Source: Sphingobium cloacae
GTDB taxonomy: Bacteria; Pseudomonadota; Alphaproteobacteria; Sphingomonadales; Sphingomonadaceae
Assembly: GCF_002355855.1 (NCBI RefSeq)
Contig: NZ_AP017655.1
Location: 3,165,001-3,229,000 of the forward strand
Direction: 5' to 3'
Length of the DNA stretch: 64,000 nt
The notes under the pieces: model-generated
The model's input: the letters and a program-made list of their open reading frames with translations, nothing else
The model's database searches: none
What the model was told of the DNA's origin: nothing
Part shown: positions 33,568 through 43,817 of the stretch, piece after piece
How positions within the stretch are numbered: the stretch's first letter is position 1
How the letters are laid out: each line of letters begins with the position of its first letter
Translations under genes and position numbers: made by a program

Positions 33568-35391
33568 ATGTGCGGCATTATCGGGATCATCGGCAGGGAC
33601 GACGTGGCGCAGCGGCTGGTGGATGGCCTCAAGCGGCTGGAATATCGCGGCTATGACAGCGCGGGCGTCGCCACCGTCCATGACGGGATGATCGACCGCC
33701 GCCGGGCCGAGGGGAAGCTGGTCAATCTGGTGAAGGAACTGGAGGAGGCGCCGCTTCCCGGCACGACCGGCATCGCGCATACCCGCTGGGCGACGCATGG
33801 CGCGCCGACCACCAGCAACGCGCATCCCCATGCGACGAAGGACGTCGCCCTCGTCCACAACGGCATCATCGAGAATTTCAAGCCGCTGCGCGAGGAACTG
33901 GAAGCGCGGGGCCGCACCTTCGACAGCCAGACCGACACGGAGGTCGTCGCCCATCTGGTGAGCGAACTGGTGGAGCAGGGGGCGTCCCCCCGAGAGGCCG
34001 TGGAAAAGGTCTTGCCCCGTCTGCATGGAGCCTTCGCGCTGGCGATCCTGTTCCGCAGCCATCCCGACATGCTGATCGGCGCGCGGCTGGGGTCGCCGCT
34101 GGTTGTGGGTTATGGCGATGGCGAAACCTATCTCGGTTCCGACGCGCTGGCGCTCGCGCCGCTGACGCAGCGCATCGCCTATCTGGAGGAGGGCGACTGG
34201 GTCATCGTGACGAAGGACGGCGCGGAGATTTTCGACAAGGACAATGTTCCGGTCGAGCGTCCCGTCACCATCTCCGGCGTGACGGGCGAGCTTATCTCCA
34301 AGGGCAATCATCGCCATTATATGCTCAAGGAGATTTACGAGCAGCCGGTGGTCGTGGCCCAGACGCTGAAATCCTATCTCCAACGGATGGAGGATCGGGT
34401 TTCGCTGCCGGTCCCCGATTTCGACCTGAGCGCCATCCGCCGCGTCACCATCGTCGCGTGCGGCACCAGCTTCTATGCGGGCATGGTCGCGAAATACTGG
34501 TTCGAGCAATTCGCCCGCGTTCCCGTCGACATCGACGTGGCGAGCGAGTTCCGTTATCGCGCGCCGGTGATGGAGGATGAGGGGCTGATGATCGTCATCA
34601 GCCAGTCGGGTGAGACGGCCGACACGCTCGCGGCGCTGCGCCATGCCCGTGTCGAAGGGCAGAAGATCGCCGCTGTCGTCAACGTGCCCACCAGTTCCAT
34701 GGCGCGGGAGGCGGACCTGCTGCTCCCGACCCACGCCGGGCCGGAGATCGGCGTTGCCTCGACCAAGGCTTTCACCTGCCAGTTGGCGGTTCTGGCCGCC
34801 TTCGCCGCCAATCTCGCCCGCGCCAAGGGGCGGCTGGACGAGAAGGCGGAGAAGGAACTGGTCCGCCACCTCGCCGAAGCGCCTGCCGCGCTCAATGCCG
34901 CGCTGGCCTATGACGAATCCATCGAGTCGATGGCGCATCTGGTCGCCGGGGCGCGGGACGTGCTCTATCTGGGGCGCGGGCCGGATTATCCGCTGGCGCT
35001 GGAAGGGGCGCTCAAGCTCAAGGAAATCAGTTATATCCACGCCGAAGGCTATGCCGCGGGCGAGATGAAGCATGGTCCTATCGCGCTGATCGACGATCAG
35101 GTGCCGGTGATCGTCCTCGCGCCTAGCGGGCCGCTGTTCGAGAAGACCGTCAGCAATATGCAGGAAGTGCAGGCGCGGGGCGGCAAGGTGGTGCTGATTT
35201 CCGACTATGATGGCGTGGCGGCGGCGGGCGAGGGGTGCATCGCGACGATCACCATGCCCAAGGTCCATCCGCTCATCGCGCCGATGGTCTATGCCGTGCC
35301 GGTGCAGTTGCTCGCCTATCATGTGGCGGTGGCGAAGGGCACGGACGTCGATCAGCCGCGCAACCTTGCCAAGTCCGTCACGGTGGAGTGA
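33568..35391 (+). CDS. glmS: glutamine--fructose-6-phosphate aminotransferase (isomerizing)
   Basis: 607 residues. Starts MCGIIGIIG with catalytic Cys2 after Met removal; the amidotransferase domain has ARGWATHG-type ARTHWATHG equivalents (IAHTRWATHGAPTT). Two SIS domains follow (CGTSFYAG, SQSGETADTLAALR), and the end is QPRNLAKSVTVE, the family's C-terminal signature. It makes glucosamine-6-phosphate for peptidoglycan. No glmS ribozyme is present upstream. The 3' end overlaps the convergent KTSC gene by 14 bases. Confidence 0.95.
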   Translation: MCGIIGIIGRDDVAQRLVDGLKRLEYRGYDSAGVATVHDGMIDRRRAEGKLVNLVKELEEAPLPGTTGIAHTRWATHGAPTTSNAHPHATKDVALVHNGIIENFKPLREELEARGRTFDSQTDTEVVAHLVSELVEQGASPREAVEKVLPRLHGAFALAILFRSHPDMLIGARLGSPLVVGYGDGETYLGSDALALAPLTQRIAYLEEGDWVIVTKDGAEIFDKDNVPVERPVTISGVTGELISKGNHRHYMLKEIYEQPVVVAQTLKSYLQRMEDRVSLPVPDFDLSAIRRVTIVACGTSFYAGMVAKYWFEQFARVPVDIDVASEFRYRAPVMEDEGLMIVISQSGETADTLAALRHARVEGQKIAAVVNVPTSSMAREADLLLPTHAGPEIGVASTKAFTCQLAVLAAFAANLARAKGRLDEKAEKELVRHLAEAPAALNAALAYDESIESMAHLVAGARDVLYLGRGPDYPLALEGALKLKEISYIHAEGYAAGEMKHGPIALIDDQVPVIVLAPSGPLFEKTVSNMQEVQARGGKVVLISDYDGVAAAGEGCIATITMPKVHPLIAPMVYAVPVQLLAYHVAVAKGTDVDQPRNLAKSVTVE

Positions 35392-35590
35392 TCCGGCCCT
35401 GCCGCGCGAAGCGGTATCGGTCCCGGATCATGCTGTTGAAATAGCGTCCTTTTGAGGGTGCCGTGGCCAATCCTTCCGCAATATCGGCGGGCACGTCGAA
35501 ATAGCTGTAGCGCTTGCCGCCGACGAACTGAACGTCCAGCCGCTGTTCGTCGGCATGATAGGCGAAGCGATGAATGGCGGTCGAGGGCAT
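35378..35590 (-). CDS. KTSC domain protein
   Basis: 70 residues. KTSC features: AIHRFAYHADEQRLDVQFVGGKRYSYFDVP and SKGRYFNSMIRDRYRF. The name derives from a conserved Lys-Thr-Ser-Cys-type arrangement; some members associate with lysyl-tRNA synthetases or phage proteins, and the role is unknown. It runs convergently into glmS and is divergent from the FAD monooxygenase gene, 49 bases apart. Confidence 0.8.
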   Translation of the reverse strand: MPSTAIHRFAYHADEQRLDVQFVGGKRYSYFDVPADIAEGLATAPSKGRYFNSMIRDRYRFARQGRITPP

Positions 35591-35639
35591 GTCCGCTATA
35601 ATGCCCCGCGCACAGCGATGTTTCGCGAAGGAGAGTGCC

Positions 35640-36863
35640 ATGGCCCATCGATTGGCGATCGTCGGGGGCGGCCCCGCAGGCATGATGGCGGGCCTGCTCT
35701 TCGCGCGGGCGGGCGTGCCGGTCACGGTGCTGGAGAAACATGGAGATTTCCTGCGCGATTTCCGTGGAGATACGGTCCATCCCTCCACGCTGGAGCTGTT
35801 CCGCGAATTGGGGTTGCGCGACCGGCTGCTGCAACGGCCGCATGACGAGGTCAGCGAGATCGGCGCGCGGATTGCCGGGCGGCATGTGCGGATCGCCGAT
35901 TTCCGGCGCTTGCCGGTGGACAGCCAGTTCATCGCGATGATGCCGCAATGGGATTTCCTGGATTTCGTAGCGGGGGAAGCGGCGCGCTATCCGGATTTTG
36001 CGTTGCGGATGAACGCGGAGGCCACGGGGTTGAGTCATGATGCGGCCGGGCGGGTGAACGGGGTTGTGCTGGCGGATGGCGAAATGATCGCGGCCGATTA
36101 TGTCATTGCTGCCGATGGACGCCGGTCCGTTCTGCGCGACGCGGCGGCTTTGCCTCTCCGGAATATCGGCGCGCCGATCGACATTTTCTGGTTCCGCCTG
36201 CCGAAAAGGGCGACAGGCGACAACCGCACCATGGGCGTGTTCGAGGCGGGGCGGCTGCTCGTCCAGATCGACCGGGGCGATTATTGGCAATGCGCCTATG
36301 TCTTCGCCAAGGGCGAGGCCGATGCAGTGCGGGCACGGGGGCTGGCTGCATTCCGCGCGGAGATTGCGGGGCTGGTTCCCGATTTGGGGGGAGCAGCGGA
36401 CGAACTGACCGATTGGGATCAGGTGAAGCTGCTGTCGGTGTCGCTGGATCGGCTGACGCGCTGGCATCGGCCCGGCCTGCTGGCGATCGGCGATGCGGCC
36501 CACGCCATGTCGCCGGTGGGCGGCGTCGGCATCAACCTTGCCGTGCAGGATGCCGTGGCGGCGGCGAACCTGATGGCGCGGACCATGGCGGAGGGCGGCG
36601 ATGTGGACGCCCTCGCCCCCAAGGTCCAGAAGCGCCGGATGCTGCCCACGCGGATCGTCCAGCGGATGCAGAAGCTGGCACATGACCGGGTGATCGGCGC
36701 GGTGCTGGACCCGCAGGCGCGGATCGATCGGCCGCCCATGCTGGTGACGCTGCTGGACCGCCATGCGGTCTTGAGGGGAATACCGGCGCGGCTGATCGGA
36801 TTGGGCGTCCGGCGCGAGCATATCCGTTCGCCCGATGCGGGGAAGCGGGATCGGTCGCGTTAA
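35640..36863 (+). CDS. FAD-dependent monooxygenase (PHBH-like)
   Basis: 407 residues. Rossmann FAD site VGGGPAGMMAGLLFARAG (9-26), second motif VIAADGRRSVLRD, and third motif LLAIGDAAHAMSPVGGVGINLAVQDA binding the FAD ribityl chain. This is the group A aromatic hydroxylase fold; the substrate is not identifiable. AAGGAG precedes the ATG. It overlaps the convergent fusion gene by four bases. No aromatic-pathway genes are adjacent. Confidence 0.86.
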   Translation: MAHRLAIVGGGPAGMMAGLLFARAGVPVTVLEKHGDFLRDFRGDTVHPSTLELFRELGLRDRLLQRPHDEVSEIGARIAGRHVRIADFRRLPVDSQFIAMMPQWDFLDFVAGEAARYPDFALRMNAEATGLSHDAAGRVNGVVLADGEMIAADYVIAADGRRSVLRDAAALPLRNIGAPIDIFWFRLPKRATGDNRTMGVFEAGRLLVQIDRGDYWQCAYVFAKGEADAVRARGLAAFRAEIAGLVPDLGGAADELTDWDQVKLLSVSLDRLTRWHRPGLLAIGDAAHAMSPVGGVGINLAVQDAVAAANLMARTMAEGGDVDALAPKVQKRRMLPTRIVQRMQKLAHDRVIGAVLDPQARIDRPPMLVTLLDRHAVLRGIPARLIGLGVRREHIRSPDAGKRDRSR

Positions 36864-38473
36864 CCGCCGCCCGGTGCGTTGTGGCCGCCTGCCGGGACGG
36901 GGCCGCCGCTCGGCGCGTGGGCGTGGTCGGGATTGCTGTCCCAGTCGATATGATAGAGGTCGAACCGCCGGTCGCGCAGGTTGCGCACGGTGCCCTCCGC
37001 CCGCGCCCAGCTGAGGTCGGCGAGGTTCACGTCCGCCATCGTCAGCGTCTCGACATTCTCGGTCGATTCCGCCGCGATCCCGTCCCGCGCGAAGGGCAGG
37101 TCGCAGGGCGTCAAAATGGCGCTCTGGGCATATTGGATGTCCATATTGTCGACATTGGGCAGGTTGCCGACATTGCCCGACATGACGACATAGCATTGGT
37201 TCTCGATGGCGCGGGCCTGCGCGCAATAGCGCACGCGCATATAGCCCAGCCGGCTGTCGGTGCAGAAGGGGACGAAGATGATCCGCGCGCCCTGATCCAC
37301 CAGCCGCCGCGCCAGTTCGGGGAACTCGCTGTCGTAGCAGATGAGGACGCCGATGGGGCCGCAGTCGGTCTGGATCACGTCCAGCGAATCCCCGCCCTTG
37401 ATGTTCCACCAGAAGGCTTCGTTGGGCGTCGGGTGGATTTTCTCCTGCCGGTGCAATGATCCGTCGCGTAGGGCGACATAGGCGATGTTCTGGATATCTC
37501 CATCCTCCGCGCGCGTGGGATGCGAGCCGCCGATGATGTTGATATTATATTCCAGCGCCATCCGCTCCAGTTCCTTGGTCAGGCACGGGGTGTAGCCGGT
37601 CAGCTTGTCGATGGCCTCGATGGGGGAGAGCTTCTTCGTCTCATAGGACAGCAGCGGCAGGGTGAAGAGTTCGGGGAAGACGATGAAGTCGGAGCGGTAA
37701 TCCGCCGCCACGTCCACGAAATATTCGATGTTGCGGATGAATTCGTCGAAATCCTTCACCGCGCGCGCCTGTAGCTGGCAGGTGGCGAGGCGGACGCCTT
37801 CCACGCCGCGCGGCACCCGCATTTCGGGTGCTTCGTCGGGGTCCACATAGGGATTGCGCCAGACCAGATGCGCGGCGTGGCCCGCCGACTGCTTGTCTTC
37901 GGGCAGATAGTTTTCGAGAACGCCCAGCGGTTCGAACTGGTTCTTGAGCTGGAAGCTAATGACCTGATCGCGCAGCTTTCCGGTGACGACCTTGTCCAGA
38001 TAATCCGCCGGACCCTCCACCCGCCGCCGCGCACGGGCATAGCCGGGCATCCGTCCGGCGATGACGATGCCGTGCAGGTCCAACTCCTCGGCCAGTTCCT
38101 TGCGCTCGTCATAGAGGCGCTGGCCGATGCGGAGGCCGCGCAGCTTGGGATCGACCGCCATCTCATAGCCATAGAGCCACTCGCCCGCCGCGCTGTGCCG
38201 CGTGCCGAAGCCGTTGGCGGTGATCTCCTCCCAGTCATGCTTGGCGAAGGCCATGCCCTTGCTGACCCGCATGGTCGCGCAATAGCCCACGACCTTGCTG
38301 TCATAGAGCGCGACGAAGCAGCCTTTTGGAAAATTGTTGATCTGGCCCCGCAGCGTCGCCAGCGAATAGTTGGGAAGGCCGGGATAGACGCGGGCGATCA
38401 GCCGCTGGATGCCGCGCACATCGGAAGGGACGGCGGCACGGACCTCAAGGCGCTTGCGGGCTGTTTTGGTCAT
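36860..38473 (-). CDS. GNAT acetyltransferase-nitrilase fusion protein
   Basis: 537 residues in two parts. Residues 1-~215 form an acyltransferase-like domain (PSDVRGIQRLIARVYPGLPNY, WLYGYEMAVDPKLRGLRIGQRLYDERK). Residues ~228-515 form a carbon-nitrogen hydrolase with triad Glu (VFPELFTLP), Lys (RQEKIHPTP) and Cys (GVLICYDSEFPEL). The fusion occurs across bacteria and is annotated as carbon-nitrogen hydrolase plus GNAT; its reaction is unknown. It may acylate and hydrolyse the same amide substrate. Confidence 0.88.
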   Translation of the reverse strand: MTKTARKRLEVRAAVPSDVRGIQRLIARVYPGLPNYSLATLRGQINNFPKGCFVALYDSKVVGYCATMRVSKGMAFAKHDWEEITANGFGTRHSAAGEWLYGYEMAVDPKLRGLRIGQRLYDERKELAEELDLHGIVIAGRMPGYARARRRVEGPADYLDKVVTGKLRDQVISFQLKNQFEPLGVLENYLPEDKQSAGHAAHLVWRNPYVDPDEAPEMRVPRGVEGVRLATCQLQARAVKDFDEFIRNIEYFVDVAADYRSDFIVFPELFTLPLLSYETKKLSPIEAIDKLTGYTPCLTKELERMALEYNINIIGGSHPTRAEDGDIQNIAYVALRDGSLHRQEKIHPTPNEAFWWNIKGGDSLDVIQTDCGPIGVLICYDSEFPELARRLVDQGARIIFVPFCTDSRLGYMRVRYCAQARAIENQCYVVMSGNVGNLPNVDNMDIQYAQSAILTPCDLPFARDGIAAESTENVETLTMADVNLADLSWARAEGTVRNLRDRRFDLYHIDWDSNPDHAHAPSGGPVPAGGHNAPGGG

Positions 38474-38568
38474 GTCGTCGTTCCTTCGCTTTGGCGGTCA
38501 TGGAAAAGGCGGCACTGGAGTCCAGCGCCGCCTCGTTCCGTTTCCGTATTGAAAGCCTGAAAGGGCGA

Positions 38569-39789
38569 TCAGTTCCACTTGCCCATTTCGGCTTCGAGGT
38601 TGACGCGGATCTGTTCGAAGAACTGCTCCGTCGTCATCCATGCCTGATCCGGGCCGATGAGGAGGGCGAGATCCTTGGTCATCGCGCCGTCCTCTACGGT
38701 CTTGACGCAGACCTTCTCCAGCGTCTCGGCGAAGCGGGTGACTTCGGGCGTCTCGTCGAACTTGCCGCGATAGCTGAGGCCCTGGGTCCAGGCAAAGATC
38801 GAGGCGATCGGGTTGGTGGAGGTCGCCTTGCCCTGCTGGTGCTGGCGATAATGGCGGGTGACGGTGCCGTGCGCGGCTTCGGCCTCGACGGTCTTGCCAT
38901 CGGGCGAGAGCAGTACGGAGGTCATGAGACCGAGCGAGCCGAAGCCCTGCGCCACGGTGTCGGACTGCACGTCGCCGTCATAATTCTTGCAGGCCCAGAC
39001 GAACTTGCCGCTCCACTTGAGGGCGGAGGCGACCATGTCGTCGATCAGGCGATGTTCGTAGCTGATGCCCTTCGCCTTGAACTGGTCGGCGAATTCGGCG
39101 TCGAACACGTCCTGGAACAGATCCTTGAAACGGCCGTCATAGGCCTTGAGGATGGTGTTCTTGGTCGACAGGTACAGCGGCCAGCCGCGGCCCAGCGCAT
39201 AGTTCATGCTGGCGCGGGCGAAATCGCGGATCGAATCGTCGAGATTGTACATGCCCATGGCGACGCCGGAGCCGGGGAAGTCGAACACGTCCTTCTCGAT
39301 CTTCTCGCCATTGGCGCCGTCCCATACCATACGCAGCTTGCCGGGGCCGGGGATGAGGAAGTCGGTGGCGCGATACTGGTCGCCAAACGCATGGCGGCCG
39401 ATCACGATGGGATCGGTCCAGCCCGGCACCAGGCGGGGCACGTTGCGGATCACGATGGGTTCGCGGAAGACGACGCCGCCCAGGATGTTGCGGATCGTGC
39501 CGTTGGGCGACTTCCACATCTGCTTGAGGTTGAATTCCTCGACGCGCGCTTCGTCGGGGGTGATGGTGGCGCACTTCACGCCGACGCCATATTCCTGGAT
39601 CGCATTGGCGGAATCGATGGTGATCTGGTCGTTCGTCTCGTCGCGCTTCTCGACGGAGAGGTCGTAATATTTGAGGTCCACGTCGAGATAGGGAAGGATC
39701 AGGCGCTCGCGAATCCATTGCCAGATGATCCGCGTCATCTCATCGCCGTCGATCTCCACGACCGGGTTCTTGACCTTGATCTTCGCCAT
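38569..39789 (-). CDS. icd: NADP-dependent isocitrate dehydrogenase
   Basis: 406 residues, eukaryotic-like dimeric type common in Alphaproteobacteria. It starts [23 protein letters not shown]; downstream are [22 protein letters not shown], the catalytic NYDGDVQSD and [13 protein letters not shown] for cofactor binding. It converts isocitrate to 2-oxoglutarate with NADPH production. It stands alone, with 95 bases between it and the fusion gene downstream. Confidence 0.95.
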   Translation of the reverse strand: MAKIKVKNPVVEIDGDEMTRIIWQWIRERLILPYLDVDLKYYDLSVEKRDETNDQITIDSANAIQEYGVGVKCATITPDEARVEEFNLKQMWKSPNGTIRNILGGVVFREPIVIRNVPRLVPGWTDPIVIGRHAFGDQYRATDFLIPGPGKLRMVWDGANGEKIEKDVFDFPGSGVAMGMYNLDDSIRDFARASMNYALGRGWPLYLSTKNTILKAYDGRFKDLFQDVFDAEFADQFKAKGISYEHRLIDDMVASALKWSGKFVWACKNYDGDVQSDTVAQGFGSLGLMTSVLLSPDGKTVEAEAAHGTVTRHYRQHQQGKATSTNPIASIFAWTQGLSYRGKFDETPEVTRFAETLEKVCVKTVEDGAMTKDLALLIGPDQAWMTTEQFFEQIRVNLEAEMGKWN

Positions 39790-39962
39790 GCGCCTGTTTC
39801 GCTTTCTTCGCTTCGGGTGGAAATTGGGACTCGCCCTAGGGAAAGCGGCGGCAATGTTCAACCCGCCCCATCGCCCTTGCGAGGCGCGATCAATGGCGCG
39901 CCGGATCGTTCGCGCGCCATAGGACGTTGTCACTGTCCCACTCTCTCCCTAAAGACAGCCTC

Positions 39963-40697
39963 ATGGAAAATGACGAACTGACGGTCGCGCTGGGCGGCAA
40001 TGTGAAATGGCGCTTCCCATCGGTGCATCCCGAGGGCATGAAATTCGGGCTGATCGCGGTGGCGATCACCGTCGTGCTGTTCCTGCTGGGCTGGGAAATC
40101 GCGGGCTGGCTGATGGTGCTGGTCACCATCTGGGTGTTCGCCTTCTTCCGCGATCCCGTGCGCGCCGTGCCGCAGGACGAGAACGCCATCGTCGCGCCCG
40201 CCGACGGTCTCGTCACGCTGATCCAGCGGGTGCCGCCGCCGCGCGAGATGGCGGGGGCGGAAGGGCTGGGCGACCAGCCGATGATCCGCGTGTCGATCTT
40301 CATGAGCGTGTTCGACGTGCACATCAACCGCACCCCTATCGGCGGGACGGTGAAGTCGGTCGTCTATATCTCCGGGAAATTCCTGAACGCCGACCTCGAC
40401 AAGGCGAGCGAGGATAATGAGCGCCAGCACATACTGGTCGAGCGGCATGACGGGCTGCGCGTCGGCTTCACGCAGATCGCGGGGCTGGTGGCGCGGCGGA
40501 TCGTGCCCTTCGTGAAGCCGGGCGACATGGTGGCGGCCGGGCAGCGCATCGGCCTCATCCGCTTCGGCAGCCGGGTCGATGTCTATCTGCCGGCCGGGAC
40601 CGCGCCGCGCGTGGTGCTGGGCCAGCGGACGGTGGCGGGCGAGACGATCCTCGGCCAGATCGGCGACAGGCGCGTCATAAAGGGCATTCAACAGTGA
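39963..40697 (+). CDS. psd: phosphatidylserine decarboxylase
   Basis: 244 residues. Short PSD-A type: two membrane segments near residues 27-62, [20 protein letters not shown], and the self-processing site [14 protein letters not shown] (cleaved Gly-Ser yields the pyruvoyl group). It converts phosphatidylserine to phosphatidylethanolamine. The stop overlaps the GTG start of pssA (GTGA), so both steps of the pathway are co-translated. Confidence 0.93.
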   Translation: MENDELTVALGGNVKWRFPSVHPEGMKFGLIAVAITVVLFLLGWEIAGWLMVLVTIWVFAFFRDPVRAVPQDENAIVAPADGLVTLIQRVPPPREMAGAEGLGDQPMIRVSIFMSVFDVHINRTPIGGTVKSVVYISGKFLNADLDKASEDNERQHILVERHDGLRVGFTQIAGLVARRIVPFVKPGDMVAAGQRIGLIRFGSRVDVYLPAGTAPRVVLGQRTVAGETILGQIGDRRVIKGIQQ

Positions 40698-41470
40698 GGC
40701 AGCGGCGCGCCATCCCGCGCGGATTGCGGCGGGGGATCACCCTGCGGATGGTCGCGCCCAACGCCGTCACGGCCATGGCGCTGTGCTTCGGCCTCACCGG
40801 CGTTCGCTACGGCATTTCGGGCGAATGGGAGCGGGCGGTGCTCTCCATCCTGTTCGCGGGCGTGCTGGACGGCCTGGACGGAAGGATCGCGCGGCTGCTG
40901 CGGGGAGAGAGCCGGTTCGGGGCGGAACTGGATTCGCTCTCCGACTCCATCGCCTTCGGGGTCGCGCCCGCGCTGATCCTCTATCTCTGGTCGTTGCATG
41001 CCATGCCGAAATTCGGCTGGATCTTCGCGCTCGCCCATGCGCTGTCCTGCGCGCTGCGGCTGGCGCGGTTCAACGCCAATATCGACGCGGACGAACAGCC
41101 GCACAAGTCGGCGGGTTTCCTCACGGGGGTTCCCGCGCCTGCGGGGGCGGGCATCGCCTTCATTCCCATGTATCTGTGGCTGGTGACGGGGGAACCGATC
41201 TTCCGGGAATGGTATGTGGTCGCGCCCTGGGCGGCCTTCACCGCCTTCCTGATGATTTCCAGCATCGCCACCTACAGCTGGTCGGCCCTGCGGCTGCGCA
41301 AGCGAATCAGATTGGAGGCGATCGCGCTGGCGGGCCTGCTCGCCGCCCTGCTGATCACCGATCCATGGCTGACGCTGCTGGTCCTCAGTATCGGCTATGT
41401 GCTGACCATTCCCTTCGGCATCGTCTCCTATGCCCGGATCAGGCGCCAGCAATCGGGCGTGGCTTCCTGA
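40694..41470 (+). CDS. pssA: CDP-diacylglycerol--serine O-phosphatidyltransferase
   Basis: 258 residues from a GTG. The CDP-alcohol phosphatidyltransferase motif is visible as [11 protein letters not shown]...GAELDSLSD (DGxxAR-x8-GxxxDxxxD). Multiple membrane helices follow. It makes phosphatidylserine from CDP-diacylglycerol and serine, the substrate for Psd directly upstream. A highly basic N-terminus ([14 protein letters not shown]) precedes the first helix. Confidence 0.92.
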   Translation: MRQRRAIPRGLRRGITLRMVAPNAVTAMALCFGLTGVRYGISGEWERAVLSILFAGVLDGLDGRIARLLRGESRFGAELDSLSDSIAFGVAPALILYLWSLHAMPKFGWIFALAHALSCALRLARFNANIDADEQPHKSAGFLTGVPAPAGAGIAFIPMYLWLVTGEPIFREWYVVAPWAAFTAFLMISSIATYSWSALRLRKRIRLEAIALAGLLAALLITDPWLTLLVLSIGYVLTIPFGIVSYARIRRQQSGVAS

Positions 41471-41473
41471 GCT

Positions 41474-41701
41474 TCACCCGGCCAAGGCGGGGACGGCGAG
41501 AAGGGAAGCGGGCCGCCGAAGCCCCGCCGAAACGCGGCGGCGGCTGATCCGAAGGCGATAGACCGGCACTTCCTGCGGGATCGGCTCGAACAGGAGGGCC
41601 GCGATCATCTTGTCGCGATAGAGCGCGAACATGCCGACGATGGTGACGGCCGCCAGCAGGAAGGACGCGAAGAAAACCACTGCCGCGATGAGGGTGAACA
41701 T
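41474..41701 (-). CDS. small single-span membrane protein, possibly SOS-controlled
   Basis: 75 residues. MFTLIAAVVFFASFLLAAVTIVGMF is a strong membrane segment, followed by ALYRDKMIAALLFEP and a basic tail (RLRISRRRVSAGLRR). No family is recognised. A canonical alphaproteobacterial LexA box lies 87 bases upstream (41788-41802). A TTG at 41758 would give 94 residues. It converges with pssA. Small SOS-induced membrane proteins can block division (Caulobacter SidA, 29 residues); any such role here is inference. Confidence 0.6.
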   Translation of the reverse strand: MFTLIAAVVFFASFLLAAVTIVGMFALYRDKMIAALLFEPIPQEVPVYRLRISRRRVSAGLRRPASLLAVPALAG

Positions 41702-41787
41702 AGGACGCTCACTTTCTGTCTTGCCATTTGCATGGCTTGTTCCATCATGAGGGGACAAATGGCCCGAAATGGCCTTTTGTTCCGCAT

Positions 41788-41802
41788 GTTCACCATATGT
41801 TC
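41788..41802. promoter_or_regulatory. SOS (LexA) box, GTTC-N7-GTTC
   Basis: GTTC ACCATAT GTTC matches the alphaproteobacterial LexA direct-repeat consensus exactly. A third GTTC lies at 41779-41782. The minus-strand small membrane protein gene is nearest in the transcription direction; rpsB starts 147 bases away on the other side. Confidence 0.7.
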
Positions 41803-41948
41803 CAATTCGCGCGGCGCGTCAAGCCCTCTTGCGTCCGCGCGCGCGGGCCGGTAAAGGGCCGCCCATTCCACATGGGAATCGCACATATCCGGTGCTGGGG
41901 CTTCCCGGTTCCTGATTCCCAGAGGCATCAACCGGAAGGAGAAAAATT

Positions 41949-42707
41949 ATGGCGGCTCCCGTCGTCACCATGAATCAGTTGATCGAGGCCGGCGCTCACT
42001 TCGGCCACCAGACCCACCGCTGGAACCCGCGCATGAAGCCGTATATCTTCGGCGAGCGCAACGGCATCCACATCCTCGACCTGTCGCAGACCGTGCCGCT
42101 TTTCGCGCGCGCGCTCGATTTCGTGTCGGCGTCGGTCGCCGCGGGCGGCAAGGTGCTGTTCGTCGGCACCAAGCGCCAGGCGCAGGACCCCATCGCCGAA
42201 GCGGCGCGCAAGTCGGGCCAGCATTTCGTCAACCATCGCTGGCTGGGCGGCATGCTCACCAACTGGAAGACCATCTCGGGTTCGATCAAGCGTCTGAAGA
42301 CCCTGGAAGAGAAGCTGTCGGGCGACACCCACGGCTTCACCAAGAAGGAAGTCCTCCAGATGACCCGCGAGCGCGAGAAGCTGGAGCTTTCGCTGGGCGG
42401 CATCCGCGACATGAACGGCATTCCCGACGTCATGTTCGTGATCGACGCCAACAAGGAAGAACTGGCGATCAAGGAAGCCAACACGCTGGGCATCCCGGTC
42501 GTGGCGATCCTCGATTCGAACGTCTCGCCCGACGGCATCGCCTTCCCGGTTCCGGCGAATGACGACGCCAGCCGCGCGATCCGCCTTTACTGCGACGCCG
42601 TCGCCGCCGCCGCGACCAAGGGCAACCGCGGCGCGCAGGAAGCCGCCGGCATCGACATGGGCGCGCTGGACGAGCCGGAGGCCGAAGAGGTCGCCGCTCA
42701 GGCCTGA
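41949..42707 (+). CDS. rpsB: 30S ribosomal protein S2
   Basis: 252 residues, starting [33 protein letters not shown], with [14 protein letters not shown] and the C-terminal [19 protein letters not shown]. The usual S2 family features are complete. GGAAGGAGAAAAATT is an excellent ribosome binding site. It heads the conserved rpsB-tsf-pyrH-frr order. Confidence 0.97.
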   Translation: MAAPVVTMNQLIEAGAHFGHQTHRWNPRMKPYIFGERNGIHILDLSQTVPLFARALDFVSASVAAGGKVLFVGTKRQAQDPIAEAARKSGQHFVNHRWLGGMLTNWKTISGSIKRLKTLEEKLSGDTHGFTKKEVLQMTREREKLELSLGGIRDMNGIPDVMFVIDANKEELAIKEANTLGIPVVAILDSNVSPDGIAFPVPANDDASRAIRLYCDAVAAAATKGNRGAQEAAGIDMGALDEPEAEEVAAQA

Positions 42708-42740
42708 TCCGCGGTCTTCGAACTGCAAAGTTGACAGGCT

Positions 42741-42767
42741 AGGGCGCGCTCCACCGGAACGCGCCCT
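42741..42767 (+). terminator. hairpin between rpsB and tsf
   Basis: AGGGCGCG (42741-42748) pairs with CGCGCCCT (42760-42767). No T-run follows; likely a partial terminator that sets the S2:EF-Ts ratio. Confidence 0.55.
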
Positions 42768-42805
42768 GCCGCTTATTGGAACCATTTGACATTAGGAGCC
42801 GAAAC

Positions 42806-43735
42806 ATGGCCGAGATTACCGCTGCCGCCGTCAAGGAACTGCGCGACCGTTCGGGCGCGGGCATGATGGATTGCAAGAAAGCGCTCGCCGAAGCCAATGG
42901 CGACATGGAAGCCGCCGTCGACTGGCTGCGCGCCAAGGGCCTTGCCGCCGCGCAGAAGAAGTCGAGCCGCACCGCCGCCGAAGGCCTGGTGGGCGTCGCC
43001 GTCGCGGGCACCAAGGGCGTGGCCGTCGAAGTGAACAGCGAAACCGACTTCGTCGCCAAGAACGATCAGTTCCAGGATTTCGTCCGCACCGTCGCTGAAA
43101 TCGCGCTGAAGAGCGGCGCGGCCGATGCCGAGGCGCTGTCGGCGCAGGCGCACCCCGCCGGTGGCACCGTCGCGGAGAAGCTGGTCGCTAACATCGCCAC
43201 CATCGGCGAGAACCAGACGCTGCGCCGCGTCGCCCAGCTCGAAGTGAGCCAGGGAGTCGTCGTGTCCTATGTCCACAACGCCGCTGCGCCGGGCCTGGGC
43301 AAGATCGGCGTGCTGGTCGCGCTGGAGGGCGATGCGCCCGTCGACGTTCTGGAGCCTCTGGGCAAGCAGATCGCGATGCACATCGCCGCCGCCTTCCCGC
43401 TGGCGTTGTCGGCTGCCGACATCGACCCGGCCCTGCTGGAGCGTGAACGCGCCATCGCCGCTGAAAAGGCCGCCGAATCGGGCAAGCCCGCCGAAATCGT
43501 CGCCAAGATGGTCGACGGCGCGGTCGCGAAATATGCCAAGGAAAACGCTCTGCTGTCGCAGCTTTTCGTGATGGATAACAAGACACCCGTCGCCGATGTC
43601 GTCGCCAAGGCGGCGAAGGACGCGGGCAAGTCGATCACGCTCAAAAGCTATGTCCGCTTCCAGCTCGGCGAAGGCATCGAGAAGGAAACGAGCGACTTCG
43701 CGGCCGAGGTGGCCGCGGCCGCTGGCGTCGCCTGA
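42806..43735 (+). CDS. tsf: translation elongation factor Ts
   Basis: 309 residues. Starts [27 protein letters not shown], the UBA-like N-terminus, then [14 protein letters not shown] in the core. EF-Ts recharges EF-Tu with GTP. TTAGGAG precedes the ATG. The gene is intact, with its stop 80 bases before the left end of an IS630-family element. Confidence 0.96.
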   Translation: MAEITAAAVKELRDRSGAGMMDCKKALAEANGDMEAAVDWLRAKGLAAAQKKSSRTAAEGLVGVAVAGTKGVAVEVNSETDFVAKNDQFQDFVRTVAEIALKSGAADAEALSAQAHPAGGTVAEKLVANIATIGENQTLRRVAQLEVSQGVVVSYVHNAAAPGLGKIGVLVALEGDAPVDVLEPLGKQIAMHIAAAFPLALSAADIDPALLERERAIAAEKAAESGKPAEIVAKMVDGAVAKYAKENALLSQLFVMDNKTPVADVVAKAAKDAGKSITLKSYVRFQLGEGIEKETSDFAAEVAAAAGVA

Positions 43736-43817
43736 TCGCTGGACCTGATCTGACAGGCCGTTCCGTTCGGGCGACATCGGGAGGCCCCGCTTCTCGACAA
43801 GTCCGCAGGGGAAGCTA

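Noticed and set aside
33562..35322. Long minus-strand open frame opposite glmS
   Set aside because: Shadow of glmS; no domain or ribosome binding site.
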